A stretch of DNA of 64,000 nt from Lolium rigidum (GCF_022539505.1 NC_061512.1:249876510-249940509), one strand, 5' to 3'; shown: positions 46,640 through 58,259, numbered from the stretch's first letter. Program-made: numbers and translations. The notes: generated by a model from the sequence alone, not told the origin.

Positions 46640-48225
46640 TCCAAAAATAGAAGAGATTGCACATCTTTGAAATAATTAGTCATTAGTGGCAAGTTGAGAG
46701 GTAATCTTCGTCAATTTCACTTAGCTTAGGGTTTAAAAGCGAGAAAAAGTGGCGTATTTCACATCCATCATGCAACTATGTGAATTTACTTAGATGAAAA
46801 GATACACAACTAAGCAAGATATAGCAATGCAATAAAGGATAGAGGTAATCGAGAGTGGAGCACGCGGAGACACAAGGGATGACTTACGTAGTTCCTTCCT
46901 TTTGAGGGGAAGTACCTCTACGTTGGAGGGGTGTGGTTTCCACGAAGGCCTAACCAACGCCACAAAAGCCTCACCCTACTATCCGGTGAGCAACGCCACA
47001 AAGGCTTGGCTCACTTGTCCACTAAGGGGTTTCCTCGTGGCGAAAACCGGGCCTTTACAAGATTCTTGGGGAACACATCCACAACTGAATTGGAGGCTCC
47101 CAATAGTTGTTACAACACAACAAACAACATGATCGAATCAAGTAACAACAACTAGGGTTTCCAAAGGAAACACTAGCAATGGTTCCCTCAAGCAAATGAG
47201 CGGGAATTGTAAAACGCTTTGGTGAAAATGTAGATCGGGGTCTTCTCCTTCGATTTTCTCGAAAGATCAAGAAATTTGGGTGGTTGAGGGAGGAGATCAA
47301 GTGAATTTGGTGGCTCAACTGGTGGTGAAGAACTTAAAAAAATCAAACAACCTTAGCTTGGGGAAGAAGGGGGTATTTATACCCCCTTGAAATCGTGTCG
47401 TTGGTGAAGAAACAAGGGCGGAAATTCCGCCCTAAGTAAGGGCCGGAATAACCCCTGGAATTTCTGGCCAACACCAAAATTTCTAGCCAAATTTCCGGGG
47501 GGGGGGTATACTGTAAACCCGGCCGCTTAGTCTTTAGCCGATTTTGGGGGGCTGGAAATTCTACAAATTTCCGGCATGTGCAAATTCTATTTCTTCCCTT
47601 GTTCTTCCTTTTTTTCTTCTCAACATGTAAACAATATAGATCACATCTGCACCACTTAAACACATGAGAGTATCACACATGTTGTCATCAAACACACAAA
47701 AATAATGTTGGAGAGATGTTCTTTCACCAGGGATGGTGTCAGTGAGGCTGGTAGGATTCACAAGTTCTGCATTTGTGCATATCCCAAGGCTCACTGGTAC
47801 CATCTCGGGTCACGTGTAGTGACCAAACATTTTTATTATCGGCAAGTGAATTTGAATAAAGTCAAGTATCCAAAGATGAGCCTCGTATAAAGAAACACGA
47901 CGGGAGAGGCCAACAAATAAAACCAAATCAAATGTGCAAGCAATGTGCATGGACATATGACAAAGTTTTATGGGCTGCCTCTTCCATTAGACGGTGCCAG
48001 ACTATAATCATTTGCAGAATCGAAGCAACAAAAAAACCAAAATGAACATCAAGTGTAAGGCCAAAGGAGGTCTGCCAATAAGAGCAAATAAAATGTGCAA
48101 CAAATGTGCATGGACATACGACTATATACAGAAAATATTAACACTAATTAAGCATGCATGGTTCGTGATCCTAATTAATCTTCCGAAAAGTAGAGCTAGA
48201 CCGGTTTAGGAATAATGTTTACAAT
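46640..48225. other. LTR-like and unassigned repetitive DNA
   Basis: 46900-47730 has retrotransposon-LTR character on the minus strand: a TATAAATA box (47381-47374) inside GGGGGTATAAATACCCCC, a perfect palindromic setting, followed by a leader-like stretch. No partner LTR or coding region is present. 47730-48225 has short frames only. Confidence 0.4.
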
Positions 48226-48228
48226 ACA

Positions 48229-49648
48229 CACTGGTAGAAAAATGGCCTTTAGTCGCGGTTCGCAACTGCCATTAGTCGCGGTTGCGCAACCGCGACTAAT
48301 TAAGCGCGACTAAAGGCCCCCCCCTTTAGTCGCGGTTGCTTACGAAACGCGACTAAAGGCCCGTCCACGTGGGCGGCTACCGTGCGCCTGGGCGAAGGAC
48401 CTTTAGTCGCGGTTGGTGTGACTAAAGGCTATTTCGTTAATTTTTTTTAATTCATTTGGATTTCTAAATTTTTTTCACTCCGTTTTTTTTTCTTTTTTTT
48501 TTCCAGAATTTCTCTTATTTCAGTTATTTGCATAGCTTAGTCTCTATCTCTAACTACACTTATCTCTAGTCAAATTACTTACTCTTGGTCAAACTTCCCG
48601 CTCGGTCACCCATCCTCCCACTACTCCACCTCTAGCACGCTTAACATCCGAGTTCCATTCCGTTCGCATCCAAGTGCTTCGCGCGCATGTATGTGATAGT
48701 AGTATCATATCAATCCTATTAACATGTTGATCGATGTCACATTTCTTTAGTGTTTGAATTTCAAATAATTCTTTTAATAAACAAAAGTAATGATGTAATA
48801 ATAATATTGAATAAATAAATAAACATTAACTTTTTAATTTGTATTATTTTTAATTTTATTAATTAATTAAATTTTTTTTTTGCCAAACCTAAGATCTAAA
48901 AATTGGGTAAAAATGATAGTAATCTTTATGCAGAATGAAATTATTAATTTTAGGTTTTAAAAAATTAAAAAAATATATAATACTTAATTTATAGAAAAAA
49001 CTAAAATCTTCCTGCTTTTGTATTTCCATTTGGAATTTTGAGAATCTAAAAATTAGCTAACCGGGTAAACCCGGGTGAATTCGGATGTAACTTTTTCCCA
49101 GGATTTTTTGATATATTATACGTTTTTTTTCGACGTCGTATGCAAAAGTTATTGCGGTTTTACCATTTTTTAAACTTTTTTTGCAAAAAAAGTGGAAATT
49201 CGAATTTCTTAATTTCTCCGAATAGTAGGTTGCATAACATACAAGAATCTGAAAACAATTTTTTTTTTGAATTTTCTATCATTTTCTTTTGTATTTTACA
49301 AACCAAAAAAAGGCGATCCACGTGGGGGGGGGTGCGGGGTGCGTGGGAGTACAAAAACTCGGAAAAACCTTTAGTCGCGGTTGGGGACACCAACCGCGAC
49401 TAAAGGGTACCTTTAGTCGCGGTTGGTGTCCCCAACCGCGACTAAAGATTTTTCCGCCGGCCGCATCCTTCCATAGCCCTTTAGTCGCGGTTGGTGTTAC
49501 CAACCGCGACTAAAGGGGTACCCTTTCGTCGCGGATGGAGCATTAGTCGCGGGTTGCCTCCCGAACCGCGACTAAAGCCCCCTTTAGTCGCGGTTCGAAT
49601 ATTTCCGGGACTAATGGGAGTGGACGGAAGCCTCTTTTTCTACTAGTG
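48229..49648. mobile_element. Non-autonomous CACTA element
   Basis: Ends CACTGGTAGAAAAA (48229) and, inverted, CACTAGTAGAAAAA (to 49648), with target duplication ACA on both sides (48226-48228, 49649-49651). Sub-terminal copies of TTTAGTCGCGGTT in both orientations form a series of short hairpins at each end. The 1.42-kb AT-rich interior has no transposase. It belongs to a different family from the 12.9-kb CACTA element. Confidence 0.93.
49368..49516. repeat. Three consecutive hairpins in the CACTA sub-terminal region
   Basis: CCTTTAGTCGCGGTTGG pairs with CCAACCGCGACTAAAGG at about 49368-49407, again at 49410-49447 and again at 49478-49517, each with a loop of 4-6 bases. These are probably transposase binding sites arranged as inverted pairs. 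Confidence 0.85.
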
Positions 49649-49729
49649 ACATGACTTATGGATCGTTCAAAACTAAACATATGAAAGGTTCGTTATATAG
49701 ATTAACCAACAACATCGTCACTTTTGACT

Positions 49730-50430
49730 CAACCTCGACGGTAGTGGGCGTATGGCATCGAACATCATGAAGTCCCCATGCATGGTCGCACTGTACATGT
49801 AAGCGCTCTTCTATCTGCCCTTGACGTTGTTTTACAGGACCGTAGTAGAAAAACAAATCATCACTGCAGACATCCTTGCAGATGAGTTGTGCAAGCTTAT
49901 GGATGATGCGACACAACTCAAGTATTGTATCACCATCACTGCAATTGGCAAGGCTCATCTTTTGAGACTAGATGGCAACATAAGTAGCCGCTGATCCCGT
50001 ACAAACTCCCGCATGTGATGAATGATATATAATTAATGCCTCCCTCGTGTTGTTTGCCAGTTGCTTGACGCAGGAGAACTCCAGTTTGTGGCTGAATATA
50101 CGGCTGCCTAGCAAAGTGAATATTTCTTTTTCAAGACGGTTCCATTCAAGTAGTAGCGATTAAGAGCATCATCCATAACGTTCTTAATGTTGGTATAGTT
50201 TTTCTGCGTCGCACTCGCTGGGTCAAAATACATGGTGTGCGATTGCCTCGGGTACAAAACTATGAGGGTGCAATATTGTTCACTGTTAAACACAATGCAA
50301 ATAGATAACCATATCCTCAATTTAAGATTCGTACGTACATGCCAAAGAATCATGGATATATATACGAAAGCATCTATGGCGGCTAGGCAATGACTTACTG
50401 ATGCATGTAAAGAAGCATACATGCCTTTGT
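49730..50430 (-). pseudogene. Ulp1-like (C48) protease domain fragment of a transposon-associated gene
   Basis: On the minus strand: LIVLYPRQSHTMYFDPAS then NYTNIKNVMDDALNRYYLNG (about 50260-50140), then SHKLEFSCVKQLANNTREAL (about 50085-50025), then a C-terminal part with MSLANCSDGDTILELCRIIH...LICKDVC (49958 to about 49860). I recognise this order from the C-terminal Ulp1-like region of transposon-encoded grass proteins (the EFPCVKQP Cys segment is typical). Frames differ between the pieces and stops intervene, so it is a relic. Its end lies only about 80 bp from the CACTA derivative at 48229-49648. Confidence 0.6.
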
Positions 50431-50439
50431 AGTTTATTG

Positions 50440-51925
50440 CCACATATTGTAACATATTTGCATCTTGACCGCGAGTCGACTTGCATACCATCGTGGCCAG
50501 AGCCTTCAATCCTCCCCGCCGACATGGCCTCACCGTCGTCCGACGCCGCCTGTAGCCCCAACGCCGCCAAGCCCTGGTGACCGCCACCTACTCCAACGCC
50601 ATCCAAGCTTCCGAGTGTCGCTGGCCGCTAAACGCCACCGCTCCTGGTTCCTAGGAGAAGCCGCCATGGCCGAGAAAAGAGAAGCCGCCCAAAATCTCGA
50701 TTTGGAGATGGCTGCGTTGTTCAGCTCGTATGGCGACCTGCACAAGGAGATACATGGGATTTCGGGAGTTTGGGGGCGAATCAAAAGGCTCAAGCAACAT
50801 CAATTAGTGCCTGTGCGGGCTCAAGCAACATCCCGGAGTCGAAGAAGACGGCCGCCATGGCCTCCCCCTCGAGCGTCCACCATGCCCCCCCTCGAGCGTC
50901 CGCCATGCCCCCCCCCCTCGAGCGTCCGCTCGCCGGCAGCGCTCGACGGTGGGCGGGCTCCCGGAGTCGCAGAAGACGACCGTGTGTCGCCGTCCGTCGT
51001 CCACCGCTCGACGGATCTTGCACCCCCGTGCGTGGCCGTCCTTGACGGATCTGTGGGTGAGCTCGGGTGGCTGCGTGGATGGCGGCCGATTCGACGGTGC
51101 CGCCGCTTGTCTCACCGCGCCGCACGAGATGCGGTCAACATTGTCGCCATGTAGGCACTCGGGGGAGGGGGTCGAGGTGCGGGGCGACGCCCTGACTCGC
51201 GGTAGGGAAGGAGGGGGAGCGCTAATCGTTTTTTACTGCTAAGTATGGCTACAGTAACAGGTGGAAGGGGGATAATGAGGTTTGACTGAAGGGACACATG
51301 TTGGCTCGAGGAGGGGTGCGTACCTACCCCTCTGGGTACCAGGTTTCATCCGTTGTATCTTGTATAGTGTTATTTGAATGTTTTATATTGTTTTTGGTGA
51401 TTTTTTAAACAATCTCATCACCTCTGGTTCTAACTATGTCTGGCAGAAAACACCTTCTATTAGTATTTTTAACTTTCCACGGGACTCGAAAAAGGGCAAG
51501 ATAGGGGGCACGCTTCGGAAATTTTGATACGAACAAAATGAGATCAAGTGGGACACCAGGAAGTCAAGGGGACGGGAAATAGACCCAGTGGCGCATCCTC
51601 CCTCTGTGGGCACGCCACACGGTGTCGTTTCCCCCTCGACCGTCTGATTCGCCTCAATACATCACCCACATACTTCGTTCGATATAAAAAAACCTATATA
51701 TATATATATATATATGACCCCCAGGGTTTCTTCAAGTGTACTGCGGCGGAGATAAAAACACATAAACAACGAGTCAGTAGGATGCCGCCGGCGGAGATCG
51801 GAGGTGGGAAACGCTGCCGGAATCGCCTCCGGTGGACTCCACCCCACTCCGGTGTGGTCATCATCATGTTCTTCATCAACACCATCTGCACCATCTTCAT
51901 CTACCCTTTTTAATCTCTTCGCAAT
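50440..51925. other. GC-rich segment then mixed DNA; no gene identified
   Basis: 50465-51154 is GC-rich and open in several frames, with a possible coding-like MAEKREAAQNLDLEMAALFS stretch (50666-50725). Three tandem copies of CCTCGAGCGTCC spaced about 28 bp lie at 50866-50935. A (TA)10 tract is at 51695-51715. I cannot name a product. Confidence 0.35.
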
Positions 51926-51929
51926 CAGG

Positions 51930-52582
51930 ACGTATGATGCACAAGGTTTTCACCGTTGCATGTTGATAGGATGAGGGATAGCCAGAGTATGATAGAAATC
52001 GAATCCCAAGTCTTAGAGATACATGTTGTATTAATTCATGGTCAATCAGCGGGGGTATTATCATGGGGACCTTAGATCTAAATGCGGTAGTTAGACTTTA
52101 TGTGTTAATAATTCCCTTGTTTGCTCTTAATTGGCCTTGGGATCAATCGCTAGGGGTGTATTTTCTCATGTATATGGCCGCACCTATTCATGACTCCTCC
52201 TTAGAAGAAAAAATAAAAAAGACTATCTTTGTGCTTCATTATTGTGACAACTAACCAAATGAAAAAGCAATTTGCCTAAACAATTACTCTCTTGAGTTAC
52301 TCCACTTCACTTCACTTCATCTCACTTAACTTTACTACACTTTACTTCTCTTGCATTAGTTTCACTCATTGCATTTTAATTTCAGCAAATATAGTTTTAT
52401 AGTAGAAACCTCTCCACATACACAAACGCACTGTAGATCACAGATTTGCATAGAAGGCCATATAAGTGGGTTATAGGGATTTTGAGAATAGATAGTTTAC
52501 CTTCGGCTCCACGTGGGGTTGACACTCAAATACTTATTGAATTGTACTACTGTGATCCCCTAAACTTGGGGGTTGTCACTTA
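51930..52582 (+). mobile_element. LTR-like remnant
   Basis: The stretch ends with GTGATCCCCTAAACTTGGGGG then TTGTCA, a form common at the 3' ends of long Triticeae LTRs, and is preceded by a CACTTCACTTCA-rich leader-like region (52310-52350). No partner LTR. Limits are estimates. Confidence 0.35.
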
Positions 52583-53708
52583 CTCGGAAGAATAAGGTAG
52601 CAAAAAGATTCCATTGTCCTTATTCTCCTAGAAGAAAATTTTGATGTAATGCATCACATTGAGCTGGCCCTCATGGGTGAGCAATTTGCTCTAAAAAATC
52701 TAGTAGGGTTCCGCTATCGCGATGGCCGGGGTGAACTCTTGCTCCTTTTTATGGTATTATAGGCCTGACTGAGCTCAAACTGGCGGACCAAGGTTTGGTG
52801 GAGTCTATTCATGTTAAACATGGAGAATATGTCTTCAAATCTAAGGAAGAACATGTCCCCGGGGCTTTATCAACAAAGCCCATGCCCTTTGGAACCTTGG
52901 CGACGAAAAGTGGGTGTGTTTGAGATGCCATTTTACCACTTATGTCAGAATATGGTCATGAGGACTCCTCGTATCACCAGTTACCATTTTGTACCGACAT
53001 GATAGGTTCACCCGCCACATGATATGCCCACTCTTGTGTGGGGATCTTGTCCCAAACCCGGATAGGCTGGCTGGAGGTATAATTGTTTTTTCTTAGGTCT
53101 TTTTCCGTGCGTTCTTCTTATAAACCGGATCGACTGACATGGCTATTTTATCCTCGGTGATGAAGGTTTCATATTGATCGGGGAAGTCATCAACTTCATC
53201 AACCTTTCCTTGATGTGTCGTGGCCTCAGCGGGATTATACACCATATTGCCTTGGCTTGACGCTAAATTGACTGGTGTTGCCTGGTACTTGGGAGGTGGC
53301 CTTTTTGACCTTCGGCAATCCAATCCTCGATCGACTAGATCAAGGTAGGAAGGTGGTCGTTAATCCTTTTTTCCACTTGGTTTTTGACAAAGGTGGTCAT
53401 GTTTACATTCAGGGTCACAAATTCTTTCCTAGCTTTAGAAAGTTCTTCTTGGACAATGCGGACCGTGTCTGCATTTCTTTCTTCATCTCCGCCAACCCCT
53501 TGAAGAAGACCCAGCCGCAGTGTTGTTGCATTTTCCAAAAATTGACATGGCTAGTTAGCACTAATCAGGATGAAAACTATTAGTAAGCCAAAAAAACACG
53601 GAAAAACTCATCATGGCCTTTGCTTTATGCGGTTTGCCAGAAATCTTCCTCAATAGAAATGAATCAACATTCTGGCAAACATTAGCAACTCATGTTGCAG
53701 TATCTATA
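52583..53708. other. Unassigned, possibly transposon-derived DNA
   Basis: Two short minus-strand frames (53538-53335 with RIVQEELSKARKEFVTLN; 53323-53093 with FPDQYETFITEDKIAMSV) are helical or acidic and look like pieces of one decayed protein. No domain recognised. Confidence 0.3.
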
Positions 53709-53717
53709 AAAATAGAA

Positions 53718-53808
53718 GGGATTTCTATTTTCGTGCCCTCGGATCGTTAGTTGTACTCAGTTTTCCCCAGCTCGTTAGTTTTTCCTCAGTTTTCCCCTCC
53801 CTCTAGTT
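53718..53808 (+). repeat. Left terminal inverted repeat of the Mutator-like element
   Basis: It matches 58676-58766 inverted, with a few substitutions and 1-base gaps. Confidence 0.9.
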
Positions 53809-53977
53809 TGAAACCCCTCGAAGACGCGGGTTGCCGTCAGGTCAGAGGCCTTACCGTTACCGTCGGGTCGGTTCCTCTCCGACCGTCTCGTGCCGACGAG
53901 TAGCCATCCATCTACCGCCGACGCGTGGGCCGTTTTATTTCCTCGATTGTATACACGGTGCTGCCAATGACAAAGGG

Positions 53978-54134
53978 GCCGCTCTATGGGGCTGCCGCAG
54001 CCAATGACCGAGTGGGTCGTCTATTTATTTATAGAAAATTATATATTGCCGCTCCGTGGGGCCTCCGCAGCCAATGACCGCTGTGGTCGTCTATTTATTT
54101 AGAGAATATAATATAGAGCCGCTCTTATATATGG
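53978..54134 (+). repeat. 70-bp tandem repeat, 2.2 copies
   Basis: Units start GCCGCTC at 53978, 54048 and 54118. Each full unit has CCGCAGCCAATGACCG and GGTCGTCTATTTATTTA. Confidence 0.9.
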
Positions 54135-54401
54135 CAGGTGACTATTTTCGCAGCTTAATCTAAAGTGACTCTTATGCTAAACATTGTGCATCCCGACGTT
54201 GACCTAGCAGTGGCGGCGAGCATAGCCGTTCTGACTATGCCGATATCGGCATCGGCATCGGCATCGTTTGGAGGATGTGGTGCTCGAATAATAGTGAAAA
54301 TGCGATATTATTTTTTACATGCATAATATATAGAAAATAGCTAGATCTCTAAATCGATGCATATGAAGCTACATATATATTCTTGGTCATAATCCCCTTA
54401 T

Positions 54402-54999
54402 CTAAAGGGGATGGATGCATGGCTTCACGTCGTTGTCGCTTTCATCGTCAGTATCTTCGTCGTCTAAGTAGTAGTACCTCTTGCACATTGTTCCGTCGAA
54501 CACCTTCACTGTGAGCACATCATCGCCTTCATATTTGAAGTGTATGTAGCAGCCGAAATCCACACCGTGCGCGATGGAGAATTTCTCCCAGCCCTTGTCG
54601 AGGTACATCCGGCCTTGTCCGTCGTATAGGACCTCCACGGTCCAGAGACGAGGACCGCAGTCAGCTGCTCGTAGATACACCTTAGTTGGCTCCTGGCCGT
54701 CAAGATAGTCCGCAAATTTTTTTGGGAGTTCCTGCAAAAAGATCGAGCGCCGATCGTTTGATATTAAAGGTTTTTTAGAACATGCCCATAAATTAATCAC
54801 ATGCATCATATATGTGGGAACGCGTACGTACCTTCTTGACCAAAGGGTCTTCATAGACGACGATGAAGAACTCCTCTATGATCAATGGCAGTGTTGACGG
54901 TGGTGGTGGCAATGATGATGATCCATTTCCCCTTCCCCTTCCCCTTCCCCTTTCCCTTCCCCTTCCCCTTCCGGTCCGCGTCCGAGACGTGGAAGCCAT
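54402..54999 (-). CDS. B3-domain (REM-like) protein gene, two exons
   Basis: Exon 1 is 54999-54832 (56 codons, phase 0) and exon 2 is 54731-54402, giving 165 residues. The intron has consensus ends (AAG/GTACGT; TTTTTGCAG/GA). The N-terminus is an Arg-Gly repeat (about residues 10-26), then a Pro-rich linker. One B3 fold runs from about 43 to 140: EEFFIVVYEDPLVKKELPKK ... TKVYLRAADCGPRLWTVEVL ... WEKFSIAHGVDFGCYIHFKY, then EGDDVLTVKVFD. The tail is acidic (DDEDTDDESDND). B3 proteins are plant-specific nuclear DNA-binding factors; single-B3 REM proteins mostly have unknown targets. A TATA box lies about 80 bp upstream. The gene sits inside a Mutator-like element, so it is a captured gene that has stayed open. 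Confidence 0.85.
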
Positions 55000-55074
55000 G
55001 GTAATGGATCAAGTGTATGTGAACGAAGAAGAGAGAGGCAGAACCTATTGACACAAGGGATGGCCGTGTGGGTG

Positions 55075-55080
55075 TTTATA
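55075..55080 (-). promoter_or_regulatory. TATA box of the B3 gene
   Basis: TATAAA on the minus strand, 76-81 bp before the ATG at 54999. Confidence 0.6.
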
Positions 55081-55225
55081 AGGGAGAGATGACCGTTGTA
55101 GGGGTTTACACAATAAAATAAGGAGGAGGTGAATGTTGGTGGGGGTTTACACAATAAATTCAGGAGAAGATGACCGTTGTGGGGGTTTATACACAATAAA
55201 TTAAGGAGGAGACGACCGTTGTGGG
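55081..55225. repeat. 41-bp tandem repeat in the B3 promoter
   Basis: Four units at 55091, 55131, 55172 and 55214, each with GACCGTTGT (or variant), GGGGTTTA and ACAATAAA. They lie immediately upstream of the TATA box. One unit contains a second TATAAA (minus strand). Confidence 0.85.
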
Positions 55226-55356
55226 GATATATATCTCAACAAAAAAGTAATGCGGACTATCTTGACGGAAATGGAACTTCATGATATAGTTTATCATTTT
55301 ACCGTGAAAAGTGATGCCTAAAAGAAATGGTAATTCGTGATAGTTTATCATTTACC

Positions 55357-55702
55357 GTAATGGCTACAACAAATCGTTGATGGTTTATCATTTTTGGGGT
55401 GAAAAGTAATGGCTACAAGAAATGGGTGATGGTGTATCATTTTTTTCGTGAAAAGTAATGGCTACAACAAAATCGGTGATGGTTTATTGTTTTTTGCGTG
55501 AAAAGTAATGGGTACAAGAAATGGGTGATGGTGTATCATTTTTTGCGTGAAAAGTAATGGCTACAACAAAATCGGTGATGGTTTATCATTTTTTGCGTGA
55601 AAAGTAATGGGTACAAGGAATGGGTGATGGTGTATCATTTTTTGCGTGAAAAGTAATGGCTACAACAAAATCGGTGATGGTTTATCATTTTTTGCGTGAA
55701 AA
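55357..55702. repeat. Seven-copy minisatellite with A-B alternation
   Basis: Monomers of 49-50 bp, each starting GTAATGG. Type A has ACAACAAAATCGGTGATGGT and TTTAT; type B has ACAAGAAATGGGTGATGGTG and TATCA. The order is A B A B A B A, so the repeating unit is a 99-bp dimer. More diverged copies extend left to about 55255 and right to 55745. Confidence 0.92.
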
Positions 55703-55745
55703 GTAATGCCTAAAAAGAGTTTATAATTTAGCTCGTGAAAAATAA

Positions 55746-56404
55746 TGCAGAAAACCAAACTTTAGCGTACTGGGTAACCGCCCTTTCGCATACATAGAGG
55801 GTGGAAGCTAACCGACGACAGAGAGAGAGAGAGGGTGGTGGCCCCGACCAGAGAGAGAGATAGGGGTTATCCTGCCCGTTAGATCATACGATCAACGGTC
55901 GGCGGGCACGATCCGTGTGACATGGGCTAGACCAATCAGGGCAATGTTGGGCGTCTGTGAGAGTTTGTGAAGGGAGAGGGCAAAACTGAGTAGTATCAAG
56001 AAACCAAAGGCAAGTGAGTAGTAAACAGACTAAGGGATTCAAATATGAGATTTAAAAAATGGAAAATACGTGTTTTGTACAATGAAACCCATCTTGGCCT
56101 ACCTCAAACTATTTGCAATACAAATCTACATGAGTGTGAAAATTATGGCCTCATTCAGACAATGTATGTTTTGGGGAAAGCTGTTTTGGGTAGAGCTTAT
56201 TATGGAAAACCATGCACCTTCATAGCTACTAGGTGATTTGATAAGTGGCAATTTGTGGTGAAACTTGATTTATCTATGATTTATCTATGATTTGAGAAGT
56301 GGCAATTTGTGGTAAAGACTCCATGAGTAAGTGCCACTCTTTTTCGGAATTTTTTGCACATTAAATAACTCATTTAACTAGTTAATCTCATTTGTTGACT
56401 CTCT
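55746..56404. other. Interior of the Mutator-like element, no gene seen
   Basis: Contains GAGAGAGAGA tracts at 55821-55860 and a GGCAAAACTGAGTAGTATCA stretch (55980-56000) resembling the element's terminal repeat. The short frame at 56045-56236 is unrecognised. Confidence 0.4.
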
Positions 56405-56525
56405 GTTGACCAGCCACTTGAGGGTAAAACTGAGTATATTGCACTAGCCAAGGAGAAAACTGAGCACACAAAAAATGCTAGTATATGACTCGAGGGTATA
56501 CCTGAGTATATCTAAATTTCCAGGG
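56405..56525 (-). repeat. Degenerate internal terminal-repeat-like region
   Basis: GGTAAAACTGAGTA, GAGAAAACTGAG and a CGAGGGTAT word occur in the same order and orientation as in the right terminal repeat (GGAAAACTGAG, GGAAAACTGAGTACAAT, CCGAGGGCA). Confidence 0.5.
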
Positions 56526-56777
56526 TTAGACTCGAGGACGCGTGTTGCGGTGCAGAAGTGGAAGACGTGCCATTGTTGACGCGTGTCGCGGTGCAGACGT
56601 GCAAATAGTGGACGCGTAGGACGCGGGTCGCATTTAGGATGCGTAAGCCCCTCCCTCCCTCCCTCTGCACACAGTCGTCTCATTCTCGCTCACGCACGAA
56701 ACCACCCCTCTCACGTCCCATCAACTTCTACAAATCGAAAAAACCCCAACCGCCGTACGCACGCTACCCTGCCGGCG

Positions 56778-58259
56778 ATGAAGAAGAAGAATGCACCGGC
56801 GGCCGTCGCCTCCGAGCCCGTCGCCGCCGAGCCAGTCGCCGCCGAGCCCGTCGCCGCCGAGCGCGTCGCCTCCGAGGGCGGCGCATCCAAGCGCGGCTCC
56901 TCCGTGAACTGGGCCTCTCTCTCGGCTGATGGACCACTTCACAAGATCGGCGAATGCTTACTGCGAACGAGGAGTACGCCGACACCTACTCGCCATGAGG
57001 CAAGTCCGTAGAAATTGGCGCTCGGGTTTGCCCGAGCCCGACGTGCACCCGGACGAATGGATCATGCTAGACCACGCCCTTCCACGCGTCGCTGAGTTCA
57101 CCTTCCTCCAACTCGGCACATCACGCTACGTCACCATAGATCTATCGGAAGTTCATACAAGGTTCAAATTCCTCCATATCTACCTTTTTATTTTCAATCT
57201 TAAACATCTTAGTGCTGAATGTTATCGTGCTTGCCCAGATACTACTTCGTCGGCTTTTGCCGTGGCGTCATCGTGCTTGCCCAGAAAAACCCGCCGCACA
57301 AGATACGGCTTCTGAACCCACTCACAAAGAAATCGAACACTATGTTTGAGGCGCAGATGCCATCTGTTTTCCTGAAATCAGTCGCTGTTATCAAATCCCC
57401 GACTATGGTCTTCGTTGCCGCACATTACCCGTCGGAAATTGGTTGGGTCGATGAGAGCACTCCAACTAAGGATATACATGAACATTGGGGAGAAGAAAGA
57501 TTTTCGATCAAGAACCATTGTCTGCGTTGCATTACACCGTTCAATGGTAAACTGTATGCAGTAGCTGCGGATAATTTTGAGAACGGAAGAATAGTATGCA
57601 CTAATGTATAGTTGCAGCAGCGCGCGAGCACTGTCAAGATGGAGACACTAATTTCATTTCCAGAACTTGGACATCAGAAGTTCTACCTTGTGAAGTCGGA
57701 TGGTGATCTGCTGCTTGTGTTGTTGGTCGGCGTGGCTTTGGCGGGCAGACCATTGGTGTACCGTGTGGACACTCAGAGCCGCTCTCTCCATCCGGTCAGT
57801 AACATTGGCAGTAATGCCTTCTTCGTGAATTATATCCGGTGTATCTCTGTCGACACCAGAGAGTACCCGACACTTCGACATGGCTGCATCTACTACACGG
57901 ATTTGGGTTATATCAGAGAGTACTCTCATGATACAAAGACCTGGGATGAGTGGCCAGTACGTGTGGATAGAATTGGAAGCTACGGTATGAGAAATGAACA
58001 CAAGCCATACCGTTTGGAGGATGTATTGGCCACACACTGCAGACGGAAGGAGTTCAATGAATATTTCCTTCGGGTAATGCACGAATGGAGCGACGAAGAA
58101 ATATATGTGGATGAATGGAGAACAAATTCATTCATCCTAATCTTCTTGTTGTCCATACATTGCGTGCGTCTTGTATATTACAACGTTATTGGCTGCTTTT
58201 GGCTGCTGTATGTCGTTTCCCTATGTATTATACTTAGTTTTCTGATTATGCTGTTGTGA
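56778..58259 (+). pseudogene. F-box/DUF295-like gene, broken
   Basis: The frame begins MKKKNAPAAVASE with three EPVAA repeats, then an F-box-like start VNWASLSADGPLHKIGECLL. A shift within 56955-56995 moves the frame to MRQVRRNWRSGLPEPDVHPD...FTFLQLGTSRYVTIDLSEVH. An intron is likely (57162-57238: CAAG/GTTC to GCCCAG/ATAC), followed by YYFVGFCRGVIVLAQKNPPH...LLNPLTKKSNTMFE, typical of DUF295 repeat-region proteins. An in-frame TAG at 57609-57611 then splits off the C-terminal half (FYLVKSDGDLLLVLLVG, RDTQSR-like VYRVDTQSRSLHPVSN, CIYYTDLG). Members pair an SCF-type F-box with this domain. With one frameshift and one stop it cannot make the full protein. Confidence 0.75.

Noticed and set aside
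55357..55702. CRISPR-like array
   Set aside because: Plant nuclear DNA. Monomers are contiguous with no unique spacers, so it is a minisatellite.
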